From assembly GCA_944470555.2 (NCBI GenBank), contig OX104130.1, positions 50,749,491-50,813,490 of the forward strand: DNA of 64,000 nucleotides. The letters run 5' to 3'. Within the stretch, counting starts at the first letter, position 1. Each line of letters starts with the position of its first letter. Shown in pieces: positions 25,701 through 39,700 of the stretch. A model generated the notes under the pieces. It was not told the origin of the DNA. It searched no databases and saw only the letters and a list, made by a program, of their open reading frames with translations. Position numbers and translations under genes: made by a program. The stretch is from Heterobilharzia americana (lineage: Eukaryota; Platyhelminthes; Trematoda; Strigeidida; Schistosomatidae).

Positions 25701-28700
25701 ATAAAAAAAATATTTCTAGTGTTCTGATTGTCACTAAATAAGTATTAAAGAAGTCAAAGTCGTGAATCCTGAGCTTTTAAACTTGTGCTTCTCTTTCTCG
25801 TGAGCTCATTACCGATAAATGAAATGTTTTTTTCAAACGGTTAATGGTGCTTCTGATTTTCTTGTCTTGGCGAAAAGTTTTGTTTTCCTATGGCTTCGCA
25901 TTAATTTTTTAATCCATCTCAGTGAAGAAAATAATTCTATGTATCCCACGTACTAATTGATTTTGAAAGTGGTATTTATTCATATATGTTGAAGAGTTTC
26001 GAAATAGGACTAAATAGGTATTCATTAGTTCATATCTTGCAATATTTACCTAACTGACGGTGGTTTGCAACCAGTATCACTGTTAGGTTCATCAGAAATC
26101 CATAATCTGCCAACTTATATATTTTTATAACTTAAATTTTCCATAAAATTCCATTAACTATAGTACTTAATATTTTCAGGTTACTGCTGTTGACAAAGAT
26201 GAAGGTATAAATGGAACTGTTGTATATAGTTTAACGAGTATTCGACCTAGAGCTGAACCACCGTTGTTGTCGATCAATTCTACTTCTGGGCATGTATATC
26301 TTCTTAGGAATCTTCCATCTGATTGGACTGGCAGACAAATTGAAGCTGTTGTTGCTGCAATCGATGGAGGTGGTCTTTCATCCACAGCAACTGTCAATAT
26401 CCATTTAGTTGCTGAAAATGGTCCACAATTCTCGGCTAATCTTTATTCCGCTTCCATCCTAGAATCTGCTGCGATCGGCGAAGCCGTTACATCAGTTGAA
26501 GCTGTAGGCATTGACATCGGTGCAAGTTTGATTTATCGTATTGTGAATGCAAAGTCTATAAAACTTGCACCTACATGGCATGGGGATTTATTTAATGAAC
26601 TTAAAGAACAGAATCTAATTGGATTAGAGAATTGTCCTTTTGCTCTGGAATTTAATACAGGTAAACTTATTTAACATGCTATCACTATTTACCTCAATTA
26701 GCTGATGGCTGTTTTCTTCTATACATTTCTTTGCATCTGCTGATTTGCTTCTGTCATTTCCTTGTATATATCTCATATCCATCGAGTTTACATGATAAAA
26801 AATCACATCGAAGCAATAAAAACTAACATTTAGAATAAAATGCAGCAAATGAAAAGGAGATAGCTTAATTCAGAAGTCGAAGCATTGGTTTAACAGTTCA
26901 CTACAAAAAATGATCATATGCACGTCACTGGTATCGTTTCATCACCTGCGATCTGACGGATTTCAGCGAACCGGTTGTAAGATCACAGTATCCCAACTAG
27001 TAATTAGTAGACGCATAAATTGATGTTACCTATTGGCATGGCTCTTCTTAAGCCTCACTTGAGCTACTTTTCTTGTTGACAATATATCATATTATGGTAT
27101 GTATTGTGCAGCTACTGGCACATGTCTTAAGCAGTTTAGTTTGCGTAGATTCATGGTTGTATTGATTTATCTGTAACAGTAATTTAACATATTACCATCA
27201 CTGAACTACTATCTCTGGTTGTTGTATTGAAGCAAGTATGTGGTAAAATAAGTTAGGATTGTGTGTTCGCCTCATGTCTTGACACGTTAGTATGAAAAGC
27301 TGTGTTACCTCACTGATGGTGAATAAGCTTCTCCTTGATTTTGCAAGCACTAGTCTTCAACGTCCTTGAGTTTTTTCTCCTACGAACACATCCTGTAAAG
27401 TGTGTTTATTAGAATGATCGTACATACCTTTGTAGAAACCTGAATGATGCTTGCTTGTGAATGCGGTAACAGTTTTTTTTTTAAAGTCAAATACTTTCCT
27501 TATTACCACTTTTGTTGGCAAAATAAAGTACTTGTATTGTGGAAAACTTTATTGCTTTATTTGTCCGTTAGTTTTTCACTTTTTGTCTCCCTAAATATGT
27601 GTTTATGCAACAATCCAAGTCTTTGAAAATGAACCTAGAAATAGTAATAACAAATATAATTGCCAACGGGAGGCAGATAGAAAATAAATTATCATCACCA
27701 ACAATAATTGTAATTTCTCTCTTCTATTTTTAACACTTCGTTTAATATTTACGTGTATAAGTGGGGGTTTGTGCGTGTGCATACATTTCTTTGGGTATCA
27801 TTTTTTTCTGGCTTGCATCATACGAAATCAGATGTTTTCTTCTTTCACATTCTAGGCGGTATCCGGAATTTCGGTGTATATATTTTTTATCCTTCACTAA
27901 TACAGAAAAACAGCAATTTCGTGCGAGTATTTATTATTTCATATCGCTCTGATTTTTGGATGGAATTAATCATATACCAACAATTAAATATGAATGAACG
28001 CTAGTGTAAAGACGCAGTAATTAAGTTATTCATCAGCTGTCTGATTGAATGTATCCTCCTCTTTTTCAACAAAATAATTTGGTACTTATTCATTGCTATT
28101 CTATGCATTCTCCTCAGTTTGCAACCTAGACATGTTAGTCAGTTAGCCTCGATATCCATTTTGTGTGCATGAATTATTAAACAGGTTATAACTGACTTCC
28201 TTGGGTTTTTTTCACGGTTGTCTTTCCATCTACACAACAGATTTCTGAAAACCACCTGTTTTCCATCTGTTCATTACTTCAGTTTCTCGTTTGTGAAAAA
28301 TCTTTGTGCCACGATATTACTGTGTGTATGTGTCTTGATGTATATACTCATTCACATACGACTGCTAACACTCATTACATCACTTCACTTTTCTTCGCTT
28401 GTTTTTCGCATCTGCCTTCCTTGTTGTTCTTTCCTCTTCTGGCACATATTTCTATCCTCAACAATCATTTAGATTGTTCACACACATGAATTCTGAATGT
28501 CTGTTTGCATGGTGAGTGCAGACATATCTTTTGGGTGTATACAGAGAGAGCTGTGGCTCAGTGGTTCAGGGAAATGACTATCAATGATAAGATCATAGGT
28601 TCCTTTCTATTCCACCTACCAGGGTTTGGGTAGCCAGGTAGCATCACTAACCCTCACACAATAGGTGTGGGTCATTGCCTACTGTATGTGTGTGCTCAAG

Positions 28701-30651
28701 GTTGGTGAGTGTGTTTCAGGTGTATGCACATAAACACGTGCATGCGCATGTTCCTGTGTTGAATTATTTCAAATCTTTCAACGGTTTTTCTTTACTGCCC
28801 TTATTATTATATGCACTTTTTTTTTATTCAGTATAACTGACCATCGAAAACGATGCGTCACTGGGGCTTTCGTCACTGAATGACTTTTCGTTGTCTCATT
28901 TTTCATCCAGATATTCTGGATATGAAATGCCTAGTATTCTTTGATTTACGGTGTAGTTGTTTCATTCTTTATGGAGTTTCTGTTTGTTCTTCCGGTTTCT
29001 CATTTGTAAACATTTCTTTTTTTAATGTGACTTTGAGCATAGTCTGACTAACTATCTTCTTGGTATTGAATTATGCAAATCTACTTATTATTACCAGAAT
29101 AAATTTCTTTGTTGGGTTCTCTATATTTGCATGAAGCACTGGTATATTTTTGCCTACTTTTTAAAATATGAACTCAAGGATTATCAGAAGCACTTTAACT
29201 CTACCTGAGATCTTTCTTTCTACTGTCCAATCTTAATTCTTATCATACTTATCGGTCGTCAGAAATCTCAGCATTTTTTTTTATGTGGAAGGAACTATCG
29301 AGAACAGTAAATATGTCTGCACCGTTTTGTTAAATCATCGAAATGAGGATAGCTTCAGAATGTTTTCTTGATCAAATTTTTCAATTGTTACAATTTGATT
29401 CATGTATCATTTATAGCATAACTCACAATCGGCTTTATTTTGCCTCGTTCAGACAGTTTCGACATGAATCTATTCGTCAAATTAATAGGGATTTGTGTTC
29501 CACCTTTATTTTGAGAATTCATCACTTCAAGAATGGCTTTTGCAACTCTACTCTCCTCAACTGTACCACAACGCACCATGGTTTATAAAAATGAAACAAC
29601 TGATTTCCAGCACAGAATATAGGATAATGCATAACATTAGGTTCCACTCAACGTGCAGTTATTTCCGAAATAGAAGTCATACAGAAAAGAGTGAATAGTC
29701 AATTCAAAGCCCTTGAAACTAGCTATACAATAGTGCTACCATTTAGGTCATAAGATGAATTTCAAAATTATTGAAATGATATGACTGGTGACATTTATTT
29801 GAGTAGATCTACATTTCCCACTTTTCTACTGGTATACAAAGCCGCAGAGACTTCTGAATAACTGTTTCACTGAATTTTTGAACTTCTTATCAGTGAGCGC
29901 TTTCCAATGCGTGACGGATCAGGTCACTTGGGAACCACATTATTGAGTAGATCCCTGGGTGGTAATCTTATGATCCACTTTTTTTCCCTACTTTTATCAA
30001 TTCGTGATTTGTTACGACTAGCGTTCAGAGTCATAGGAGTGTATGTGATTTTACACTCAACTCGGTTGATATCATAGGTGATTGCTTTCCCTAAAGACTT
30101 CTAGAAGCCCTTCTCGAAGCGAGTCACTCGCAGTATCAATCCGTAATGAAGTCTAGACTGAATTCAGTTGGTTCTTCCGCATACCAATCTATGTATTCGT
30201 CGAGCCTTTCTTGTTTTTAGAGTGGATGACATTGTCCACTGGTAATCTAATTCTCAGTTGAGTATATGTATATTTATGCCTTCTTATGCTAAACAAGATA
30301 TAATATAGGAGAAAATCAGATGATCAGAATGATAATGTTATTTCTCTTCATCACTCTACACTCTCTAAGCATATTATGGCTAGTATTATTTAAGTGACGG
30401 AAAGATTTATGGGTTGTATAATATATACATTAACATTACCAACTATTACTTGTAACAGTTTTAGTAATAGTAAATCTGATGAACTAATCATGATAATGAT
30501 ACATGCATATGAATATAAATTGTCTGACATTTCCACTAATAACTTATTTTTTCCTATTCCTGGCTATATTCTCTCTCCCTCTGACAAACACATACACACA
30601 CCTATATACACATTAGCACGTGTGTATGTTTTTATGACCTTTACTACTATC

Positions 30652-30712
<61 letters not shown>

Positions 30713-33700
30713 AAGCATTTTCGTCTGACATTATACATAGTTACTGTTGAGGGTTTGTCTGACTTTTCACTTGATGAAGCCTATCATACGAATCTAATTG
30801 ATAGTGCTATCATCTTCACTTTTTGTTTTGATTGTGCGTATGTGTCTTTACGTGTATATATTGTATTTCGTCGATAAGGTATTTATTAGTTCAACGTAGT
30901 TTTTTAAAATCATACATTTATTAAGAAGCATAAATTTACATGTATGTATGCACAAATTATGTGGCCGGATGGATGTGAGATGTAGGTTGCGATACAAAGT
31001 AACGAAAGAGATTATTATAATATAGTAATAATAACAATAATAATAATGATCGTGGTAATAATAGTAATGTGGTTTCTTGATGATACTTGAATTAGTGCGT
31101 TGTTGTTTCCGTTTCTCGCATATAGTATGTATTTTATTGTCTTCAAAATACTTGTTTTGAACTATGCAAGCAGTTTTGTTGTTATATCGTTGTTAGACTA
31201 GACGGAAGACGTTTTAGACTACTTGACTGTGTGCAACTTCATCAATTATTAGAAGAGATAGACAGTAGACATGGTAGGGAAAAGAAAAAGAATTCAACTT
31301 GGTGTACAACTTTAAAAATTGTGGTTTGTTGTAGCAGTTTTTACTGGAGGAATTTTTTATCATTCGGTAATCCGGTTCAAATAAAAAATAAAACCTTGAA
31401 ATTGTTTTGACTCTGATTTCTTCACTATCCCCACCACCGTCTGTATTGTACAAAATTCTTACTGTTCTTTTTTGTTCGGGTGTGGATTTTATCCAGTAGC
31501 CTTGGGTAGTATTCAATTATCACTTTTGGCATATCGATTGAATGCTAGAAAATATATCGAATGAGAGTGGCCTTCTCGATTGTAGGATTTTTCGACTTCA
31601 AGCTTTTCTGTATGAAGTTGTCCATGTACAAAAGTATGTAATGTGATATGACTTACTTTGTACTGAATTCCAAATGCAAAAAACTGTCATTGTGCTTCAA
31701 TTATTGGTTTCTTAATGCTTATTTACTCCATGTGTTCTGCCGTTTGGGGATACAGAAGACGTCTACAGTTACTTCATCACTAATGTTTTCGTAGAATTCT
31801 GTTCATTATGGTTATCGTCGGAAATAGTTCGCTAACTACTTTACAATTAAAAAAGTAAAGATTGGATATGGTATTTGATTCTTTCAGTATGACTTGTTAA
31901 TAAAAAATCCTGGCTAACCTTATTAACGAATTTCAGTCCAATTTTTGGTTCAGCTGCCAGTTCCTGGCCGAAAATCATCTGTTTGGACGTTATCGTCTCT
32001 TAACTTTGGGAATCGGTCCCCTTTCCGAGCAGGAAACATCTTTTAGCAACACAGTCACACGAAAACAAACAATTTTCCCAGAGCACTGTGTTGACGCTGC
32101 CTCAAAATTGATCAGTGAATCCTTCCCTCCTAACTGTTAGGCTTTAGCGTACCCGTATCGAATCGTTGACCGTGCTAACCTCCCCGCGAACAGACGTACG
32201 TGGGATGCATTACACTGATTATCCTTTAATCCTGCAGATAGCGATGCAGTACACCTCCCCAAAACTATCAACCACCACCTCAAGCGAAACTCAGCCAGAT
32301 GCACGCTTCCAGGCGACCTGGTCATTCTTGGGCCATGACTACAGCAAATGATACCTGGCATGCCGGACTGGATGCGGCTCACATTCGCAATGTAAACTAC
32401 AAACACTAGTCTTGGGGTTGCTTCAACAACAGTGACTACCAGAATTAGGAAACTGAACTTCTTTACTTTTTTTGTGGCGCATTGCGCCTAGAATTCGGTT
32501 AACTGGGCTTAGTCCTGACAATCTTCTTTCCCATCTGTGCTTTGGACATCCGCGTCACTGAAAAGCACTTGAGGGTTTCGTCCACTGCGTTTATCTCCAA
32601 GTCAACTAAGATGGTGTATTGGTTGGAATCCAGTGGGACCATGTAGAGGTTCACCATCATTTATGTAACTAGGCTTGGCCAGCAATCATCTGTACCTTCT
32701 ACTTCTTAGGTTTTTCTGGCCAGCAGATCACCATATCACTTAACCGCGCCACCTAGGCTTCACGTTGATACCTGGCACGTAACTTTGAAATGGCGTTTGG
32801 CTACTTTAGGAGAATCACAGTTAGTGCCGCCAAAATTTAGATTGGATATACTATTTGATTTTTTCAATGAGATGACTTGTAAGTTAGAAATCCGGGCTAA
32901 CTTTACTAGCTGATATGGAGTTCACTCAGTATCGGCGACCAATGTTTTGGGGAAATACTTAGAAAAGCTATCCATATTCAGCGTGAATTCCTTCGGAAAT
33001 ACTTCTCTACTTCGCGTTGCTCACCAGACTTGACAAACATTTATCTTGTTAATCCTAGCTATATTACGATTTTGCTGTCAACTTGTGAGAGACACCAACC
33101 ACAGCTATATTTTAAACCGATGGATTCTGAATAGAAACGTGTATACAAATATGCTTCAATAAAACTAATTACTGTAGACACCTGTGATTATATTCTGTAG
33201 CGCTTCAGACAGCACTTATCCTTATTATCAACTCAATAGACTCTCCAAATCAGTAATATATTTATTCATTTAGAAAAGATTCATTTTTCGCCTATTATTG
33301 TTGCTAATTGACTCTATTCATATTATGACTATATTAAGTTATTGTCCTCTTACAATGTTGTACCAAACAGTTTTGTGGATTGTTGTGCTAGTTCTCCTCA
33401 AAAGGTTGATTGCGTGCGTATGTAACTTGCCTACATTATAGTTATCTATGAATAAGTAAATTCAGCGAACAACATTGCTTTAACCTTGAACTACCCGTTT
33501 ATTAAAACCGCTCTAATATTACTATGAAAGCAAATCCAACTGATGATGAATTATATCCATATGTGTCATTGTTAACACCCTCCCTCTGAATGTATTTATA
33601 GGCTACTTTTAGATACTTTGAGAAATATGAGTTTAAGGAAAATGTTACATATATATACTAGCACAAAAATATTCTTAGCGAATGTAGTAAAAAAATTTCA

Positions 33701-36700
33701 GATGAGGGGATATGTACAAAGGGGAAGTTGGAAATCAGGTTTCATGTGAAAGGAAGCTGAGAAACTTTCTGATCCCAAAGTTGGCCAGATTTTCTGACCA
33801 CACAACTCAAAGTATTTGATCCGAATTTTGACCGCTTCTGTAGTTTGTGGGATTTGGGACCTGGTAACTTTTAGCAAGTTGATGAGAGCTAATCGAAATT
33901 AACCTATTCATACCTACCACTTTGACTAAGTGGACTAATATCAGGCTTCATTTGTTTCATCTTGATTGTTTTCACAGAAACAAGAATAACCAGATTTGTA
34001 GGACAGAGTAGTTTTGTTTTATTTCAGGGCTTCTCTTCAATAGCTGACAGCCTAAAAATAACAAAGGAGATTAAAATATACATTTTTGTTGAACACGAGA
34101 AGCATAAAAGTCGGTTGGGAATCGCTCGTTTAGGTAACTCATCTTCCAGTCTCGTTTTCACAGCTGTCACCGGTGAGATCTCAACTGTCTAATAAAGGAC
34201 GAGTATACTGCGCTGCAGTACTATCTATCGTTGTATATGGACGTGAAACATGGCCGTTGAAAAAACAGGAAATGAAGGGGTTTCCGGGTTTTTGACCGTA
34301 GGTTTCTTCGCAGCATTGTCCATGCATCGTTAAATCACCGTGTGAGCCATACTGATGTTAGGGGAAGGGTACTATGCCAAAAAAACAAGTTGGTTGATGA
34401 GGTTTTCGACCTTCAGTGTCTAAGATGGAAGACATAATTTATTGTTCTCTTTCATTAAGAATCCTTTGAATGGATCGGCGTGCTCTATGAATTAATATCT
34501 AGATGGGTACACCACCTCTAAGTTGTAACCACATGTTTAATGGTTTTCTGCTAGGAATGGAAGTACTATAACATTCTTATCATTGCTCACCGTCGGCAGA
34601 ATTGATTGTTGGAACCGTATACTAGACATTGATTGAAATATTAGTGTTCAACTGAAATTCAGTGATCGAAGGCTTAAATTGACCTAGCGTATACGCAAAA
34701 TTCTAGTTCTTGGGCTTCCTGTTGACTGCTTTCAACCAACTTACGTCAAAGTGATTCGCCGCAGTAAATCTCCTGTCTGAATGATCACACTGCAAAATGT
34801 TTTGTGGTATTCAGTCAAACCTCGGGACTGAATAACATGAAATTTGTTACCCTCTAGTGAGTTCGAATCTCTCAGTGGACATCATTTCTCCCGAGATTTC
34901 ATGTACACCTTGCTGACGAGTGCCAGAAAGCATGAAATATTTGTCCCTGGGTGTCCTGTTGATCGCCTCCAATCAACTAACATACATAACTCTGCGCATC
35001 ACCGTTTAGGCATGCAGCTCGTCAGTGGGACCATTTTGCACTACACTTCGGATGCTTAACCAATGGAGAGGAATGAATCAAACTGTAAGCAGTTCGTTAT
35101 TGTTTTGATAGGACTGCTCAGAGATCCTAGGATTATTGAGATGGGTATGTCAAATTTAACCACTGGGTTTAGACACGGCATGTGAAAATGTTGATGAGGT
35201 CAATGGTGTGTCGACTAGGTTTGTCGCAATACATTTTGCAACTGATTAGAGGCGTGTTAATGGTTGCATTGCGCTAATATGCATTGTTATGTTTGCATTT
35301 CTTCGATCGTCAGAACCTTCTGTTTAAATTAAACTTTATTGCACCGACTACAAAAACTAAGGGTTGAGTATTTGAAGTGAATAGGTGATATAGTCAAGTG
35401 GTAGTGAATTCATGAGCAACAAATTCTGACATAAAATGTCTTACTAAACTGCCATAGATTGTCCGAAAGGTTTACCAGTAAAGCTTGCCGTTGTTTAACC
35501 AATTAGAAGCGTATACACCAAATACACAATATAAGCAAGATAATGAGATGTTCTGTATATCGTTTTAAAGGTACTTAAGTGGTCATTCAATTTGTAGCTA
35601 CTTTAACCCTCTCTATTTTAGTTGCAAATATTAATCTCTCTTCGATATTCTAAGCTGTCTGTTGAGCAGTTTTGTCAGATAATCTCTGCATTATGTCATC
35701 AGGAAAGCTTGTTGCCGTTAAGGTGCATATTAATAGCTTACTTTCTATTCAGTTTTTTTTGTTCACTGTATAACTCTTTCCTATATCTCTGTTCATTTCC
35801 CAGTAATTATTCATATTTGTCATTTATGCTGCTCATTCTTGTTGTTTTACTATTTTTTCTGGAAATTCTTAGTTTATCATAACAACAACGGTACATGTAA
35901 GTGAATTTTACAGGACTGGAATACAATTTTATTCTATTGGTTTCTTTACTCTCTTCTTGTTTGCCAGTTGTGTTGTTATATTTACTGTGTGTACAGTGTC
36001 ATTTACATTTCAAGTGAAAATTTTCTTTGTCTATCTGTTGTGTATACATGTTATTGTATAGTTGACTAAGACAGTCAAAATGCAACCACTTTGTCTTTCT
36101 TCTATTCCTCTATTTAAGCCTTTCACATAAGCATGAATAATGTTTAGTACGTTTCCATCAAAAGTTGTTTACTTACCTACTAAGAATATCTCACATTTTC
36201 TTTTTTCCACTCCACCTCACCCTCTTTCTACTACTATTACTACCACTATTGTTCTCTTTGATCCTAGTACAGTTGTTATTACTGCTACAGTTGGTAATGA
36301 AATTCTGTCGTTTGGACTTGTTTATTTTTTAGAAGAGAAGTGTACATGCTATCTTTTTGAAAAGAAGACAAAATTTAATGTTTTCTATCCTGTTGTCCGG
36401 TTTTGTTTTTTAATTTTGTAAACATTTATTATCCTGCTGTTGTGATTACTATATCTATGATATGTCGTATATAGTACTCTACGTTGGCAGTTAATTTATC
36501 CTCGTTTTTTTTTCGGCGTGACTGTTTCTCTCACTTAATCTTACTTAATACAAAACTATCTCACGTTGTTGTAGCAACTGAGGTGGAGAAAGGCACAGAT
36601 GGATAAAAACTCTTAATTGATCCTTTCGCAAAAATGAATGGTTTTTAAGAAATATATGCATACTGTTTCAACGTTTTTACACATATTGGTATGTCATCTT

Positions 36701-39700
36701 TTATCTATTCTGTCTGTTATATGGATTATAGAATGACTTGTTTATGCCTAAACAATTTTATGGGTCAAGTAGGCTTGTTTCTTGTTGTTGTTTTGAAAAA
36801 AAATTAGATACTCATTCTGCTTGTCTTACTTTACTTCCTCCGGTTACTACCATTATCTTCGATCAGCTTTTTTTTTATTTTCTGCTTCTTCATTTCACTT
36901 CCTAATTCACTCGACTTCCTTCTGTTTTTTATGTACATCGTGTAAACTGATTTTGTTTTTCTAAGAGTGTTTTATTCATTTATTATATTTGTATCCTTTT
37001 GAGTTAGTCATTGTTGTTATATTTGCTGTTATCATCTTTATTATTATTCGTCTATACTAACTTAAGTAAACTGAAATATACGTGTTTTTTTGTATATGAA
37101 AAAGGTTTAAGTGTAGACACCGTAGCGTTTCTTAACATTGAGCTTTTAATCTACCCTTCTCATTCACCTAGATATGGTTTTTGCAGTAGGGAGATTCAGT
37201 AAGTGTTTTTGAGACAGCATTCATGAAGTACTGACATCATTTTGAAAAATGCTTGAAACCAAAGTTTAGTTAACTTTTATTTCCTTCTATTCATGACTAT
37301 TCCGAGAAATGCATACTCAATTACATACACGAAATTTTAGCCGTTGAACTTTCAAACCTTGAGAATATATATAATAGATGAACTCCGAACGAATGTATAA
37401 CAGTCGTCTAGTTTCCTTCTATTTCCATTAGTTCTCCGGCTGATGTCTGCCTGTAGTTAGAATTATCTTGAAATTAACTAGTTAGTATTTGCAAAGAACA
37501 GAGACAACTATTTTGACCGAACAAAAGGGATCCATTTCATGCATTTGTTGACTTCTTTCGAGCTGCTTACAATCTTAGTTGTCGAGAAATCAAATAGTTA
37601 TGATAGTTTTAACATGCTTACATTGACAAGAATTGACATTAAGGGAGTAATTAGCACAAACGAGAACTGATATGGTGTAGTAAAAAAATGCTGCTAAAAC
37701 ATCCGAAGAAGGTTATAAAGCATACCACAGTGCCATGATTGTATACGTTATACGATTAAAACTTCTCAAAAGTTGACAAGGATCGAAGAAACCACTATAG
37801 ATCGTAGGATGTCAGAATATGTAAGTTAACAGGTGTATATGTTAAGAAAAACACAATGTAAAATATAACGAGTTCAAATCAGTTGGTTAATATGAACATG
37901 TGGTGTTTATGAGGGAATGATCTAACAAAGTAAGAATGAAAGTTGACGTGTAAATTACCAAGATAAAGAGATTGGTAATGGTTCTCTTTTGGGCGTATAA
38001 ATCAGGTCTCAGGCGTTTGATGGTTATAGTCTCAGTGAGCATCAGGAGACTTGAGCTAGTTTGTTTTTAATTGTTTTGGAAGACCGTAATCTATTTTCCT
38101 TATTGATTAGATGCATATTCTAAGATTGATTCTTATTTGTCTTATCCCTGTCAATTTTCAAGAGGTTTCAATGGTATATTGAAGTTGATGATCATGACGT
38201 TTTGGTATACTCTGCTGGCTTTTTTGCATTTGTTTTAATTGTTTATTAATAATGGATAACGGCCAGCAATAAAATTGAGGACATGCGTTTCGTCTTATTT
38301 GGGACTTGTCAACCGAATGTATCTACCTACCAGTCAGCGTTGTTGTTCCCACTAAGACCCGAATCCAGGACCAATCACTTCAAATGCCAAAGCGTTAACT
38401 CCTAGACTACCGAGTCACAATAGCCACTTATTGTACGACGGGTATAGTTTTTATGTTGTTACTTTTATTGTCCCGTCGTTGATCGGATCGAACTTATCGA
38501 TCTATATTGGCATATGAGCTTCTGCGTGAATGCCTCGATATTGCTTGTGTTTCAATTCTATATTAATGATGGATTATGTCCTGGAGTGCAATCTAGGACA
38601 TGGGTTTCGTCCTATGGAAACACTAGCGATATTCAGGCATCCTCGCTTTGGCCCTCTTCCCAATGCAAACCGATCAATTCGGTCCAATGGACGACGGTGT
38701 AATACAAATAACAGTTTAATTCGTTTTAATGGTTTATCTGTCTAATCAGGGGTTATAACTCTAAGTCGGATGGACAATAATGACTTGTGGAATGGCACAC
38801 CTCGTCATCAAACATCAAAGTTATTTTCAACTAATCATGAATATATTTGCGATTAGTATTTACACATCACTTAGTCTTGGTAGTATTTCGAGGGAAAATA
38901 CTACCCACGATCATGCCAATTGTTGGAACTAGTTATACGTAATTGCTTTCAACTTTTAAAATATGCTCTACATTTAACCTTTCCTGGTTTCGCTGATGTA
39001 TTCAGTCGGCTGGAACTGCTATAAATGCCAGATGTGTTGATAACTCGACTGTCGACTACAGAATAACGCTTGATTTCCATTTTTAAAAGTCGTGATTCTT
39101 TCCCTGTAATTTGTTTTTGTTCATTTTCACGCCATATTGTATAGTGTATGTTTACATTCCAGGTGTTATTCGAGTAAGTGATCGTCTTGATTATGAATCT
39201 TCATCACACTACCTACTTCTCTTGGAAGTTATTGATACACAGACAAGTTCGCAGCTCGCGTAAATCTTTTAATCAACATAACTGTAAGTAACATGGTACA
39301 GTATACTTTTCCTATTGACTTATACGCCCACTATTCACTAAATAATTAGTTCTTCAAGAAGTATTTTTCAACAGAAAGTTTTTTATTTGAAAATTTTCAA
39401 CTTTCTCGCATCATTTTTATGACTATGTCTATGATATGTAACGTTTGCTTTGGATCATACTCATGTGTATATCTTAGATAAAACTAAATTCGATAAAGAT
39501 AAAAGGCACATTACCGTTGTTCCACATCAATTTCCACTTATTTCAACCTCGATTAGAATATGTTCCACACTGAAGAACGTCGACATATGTATGTTGAGGC
39601 AACTCGACCTAGGGGTTAATAACGGTGAACAAAAACAATAGTCAGTTGAAAGAGTATTAGCATTAGCTCCGTGAACATATTTTCGTGTACCTTCCTATTG

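Noticed and set aside
27444..28489. Several open frames of 60-84 codons in a T-rich intron
   Set aside because: The composition explains them; there are no motifs, no splice context and no repeat homology.
32137..32406. Minus-strand open frame of 89 codons in the GC-richer block
   Set aside because: No recognisable family; likely a by-product of local composition in an unclassified repeat.
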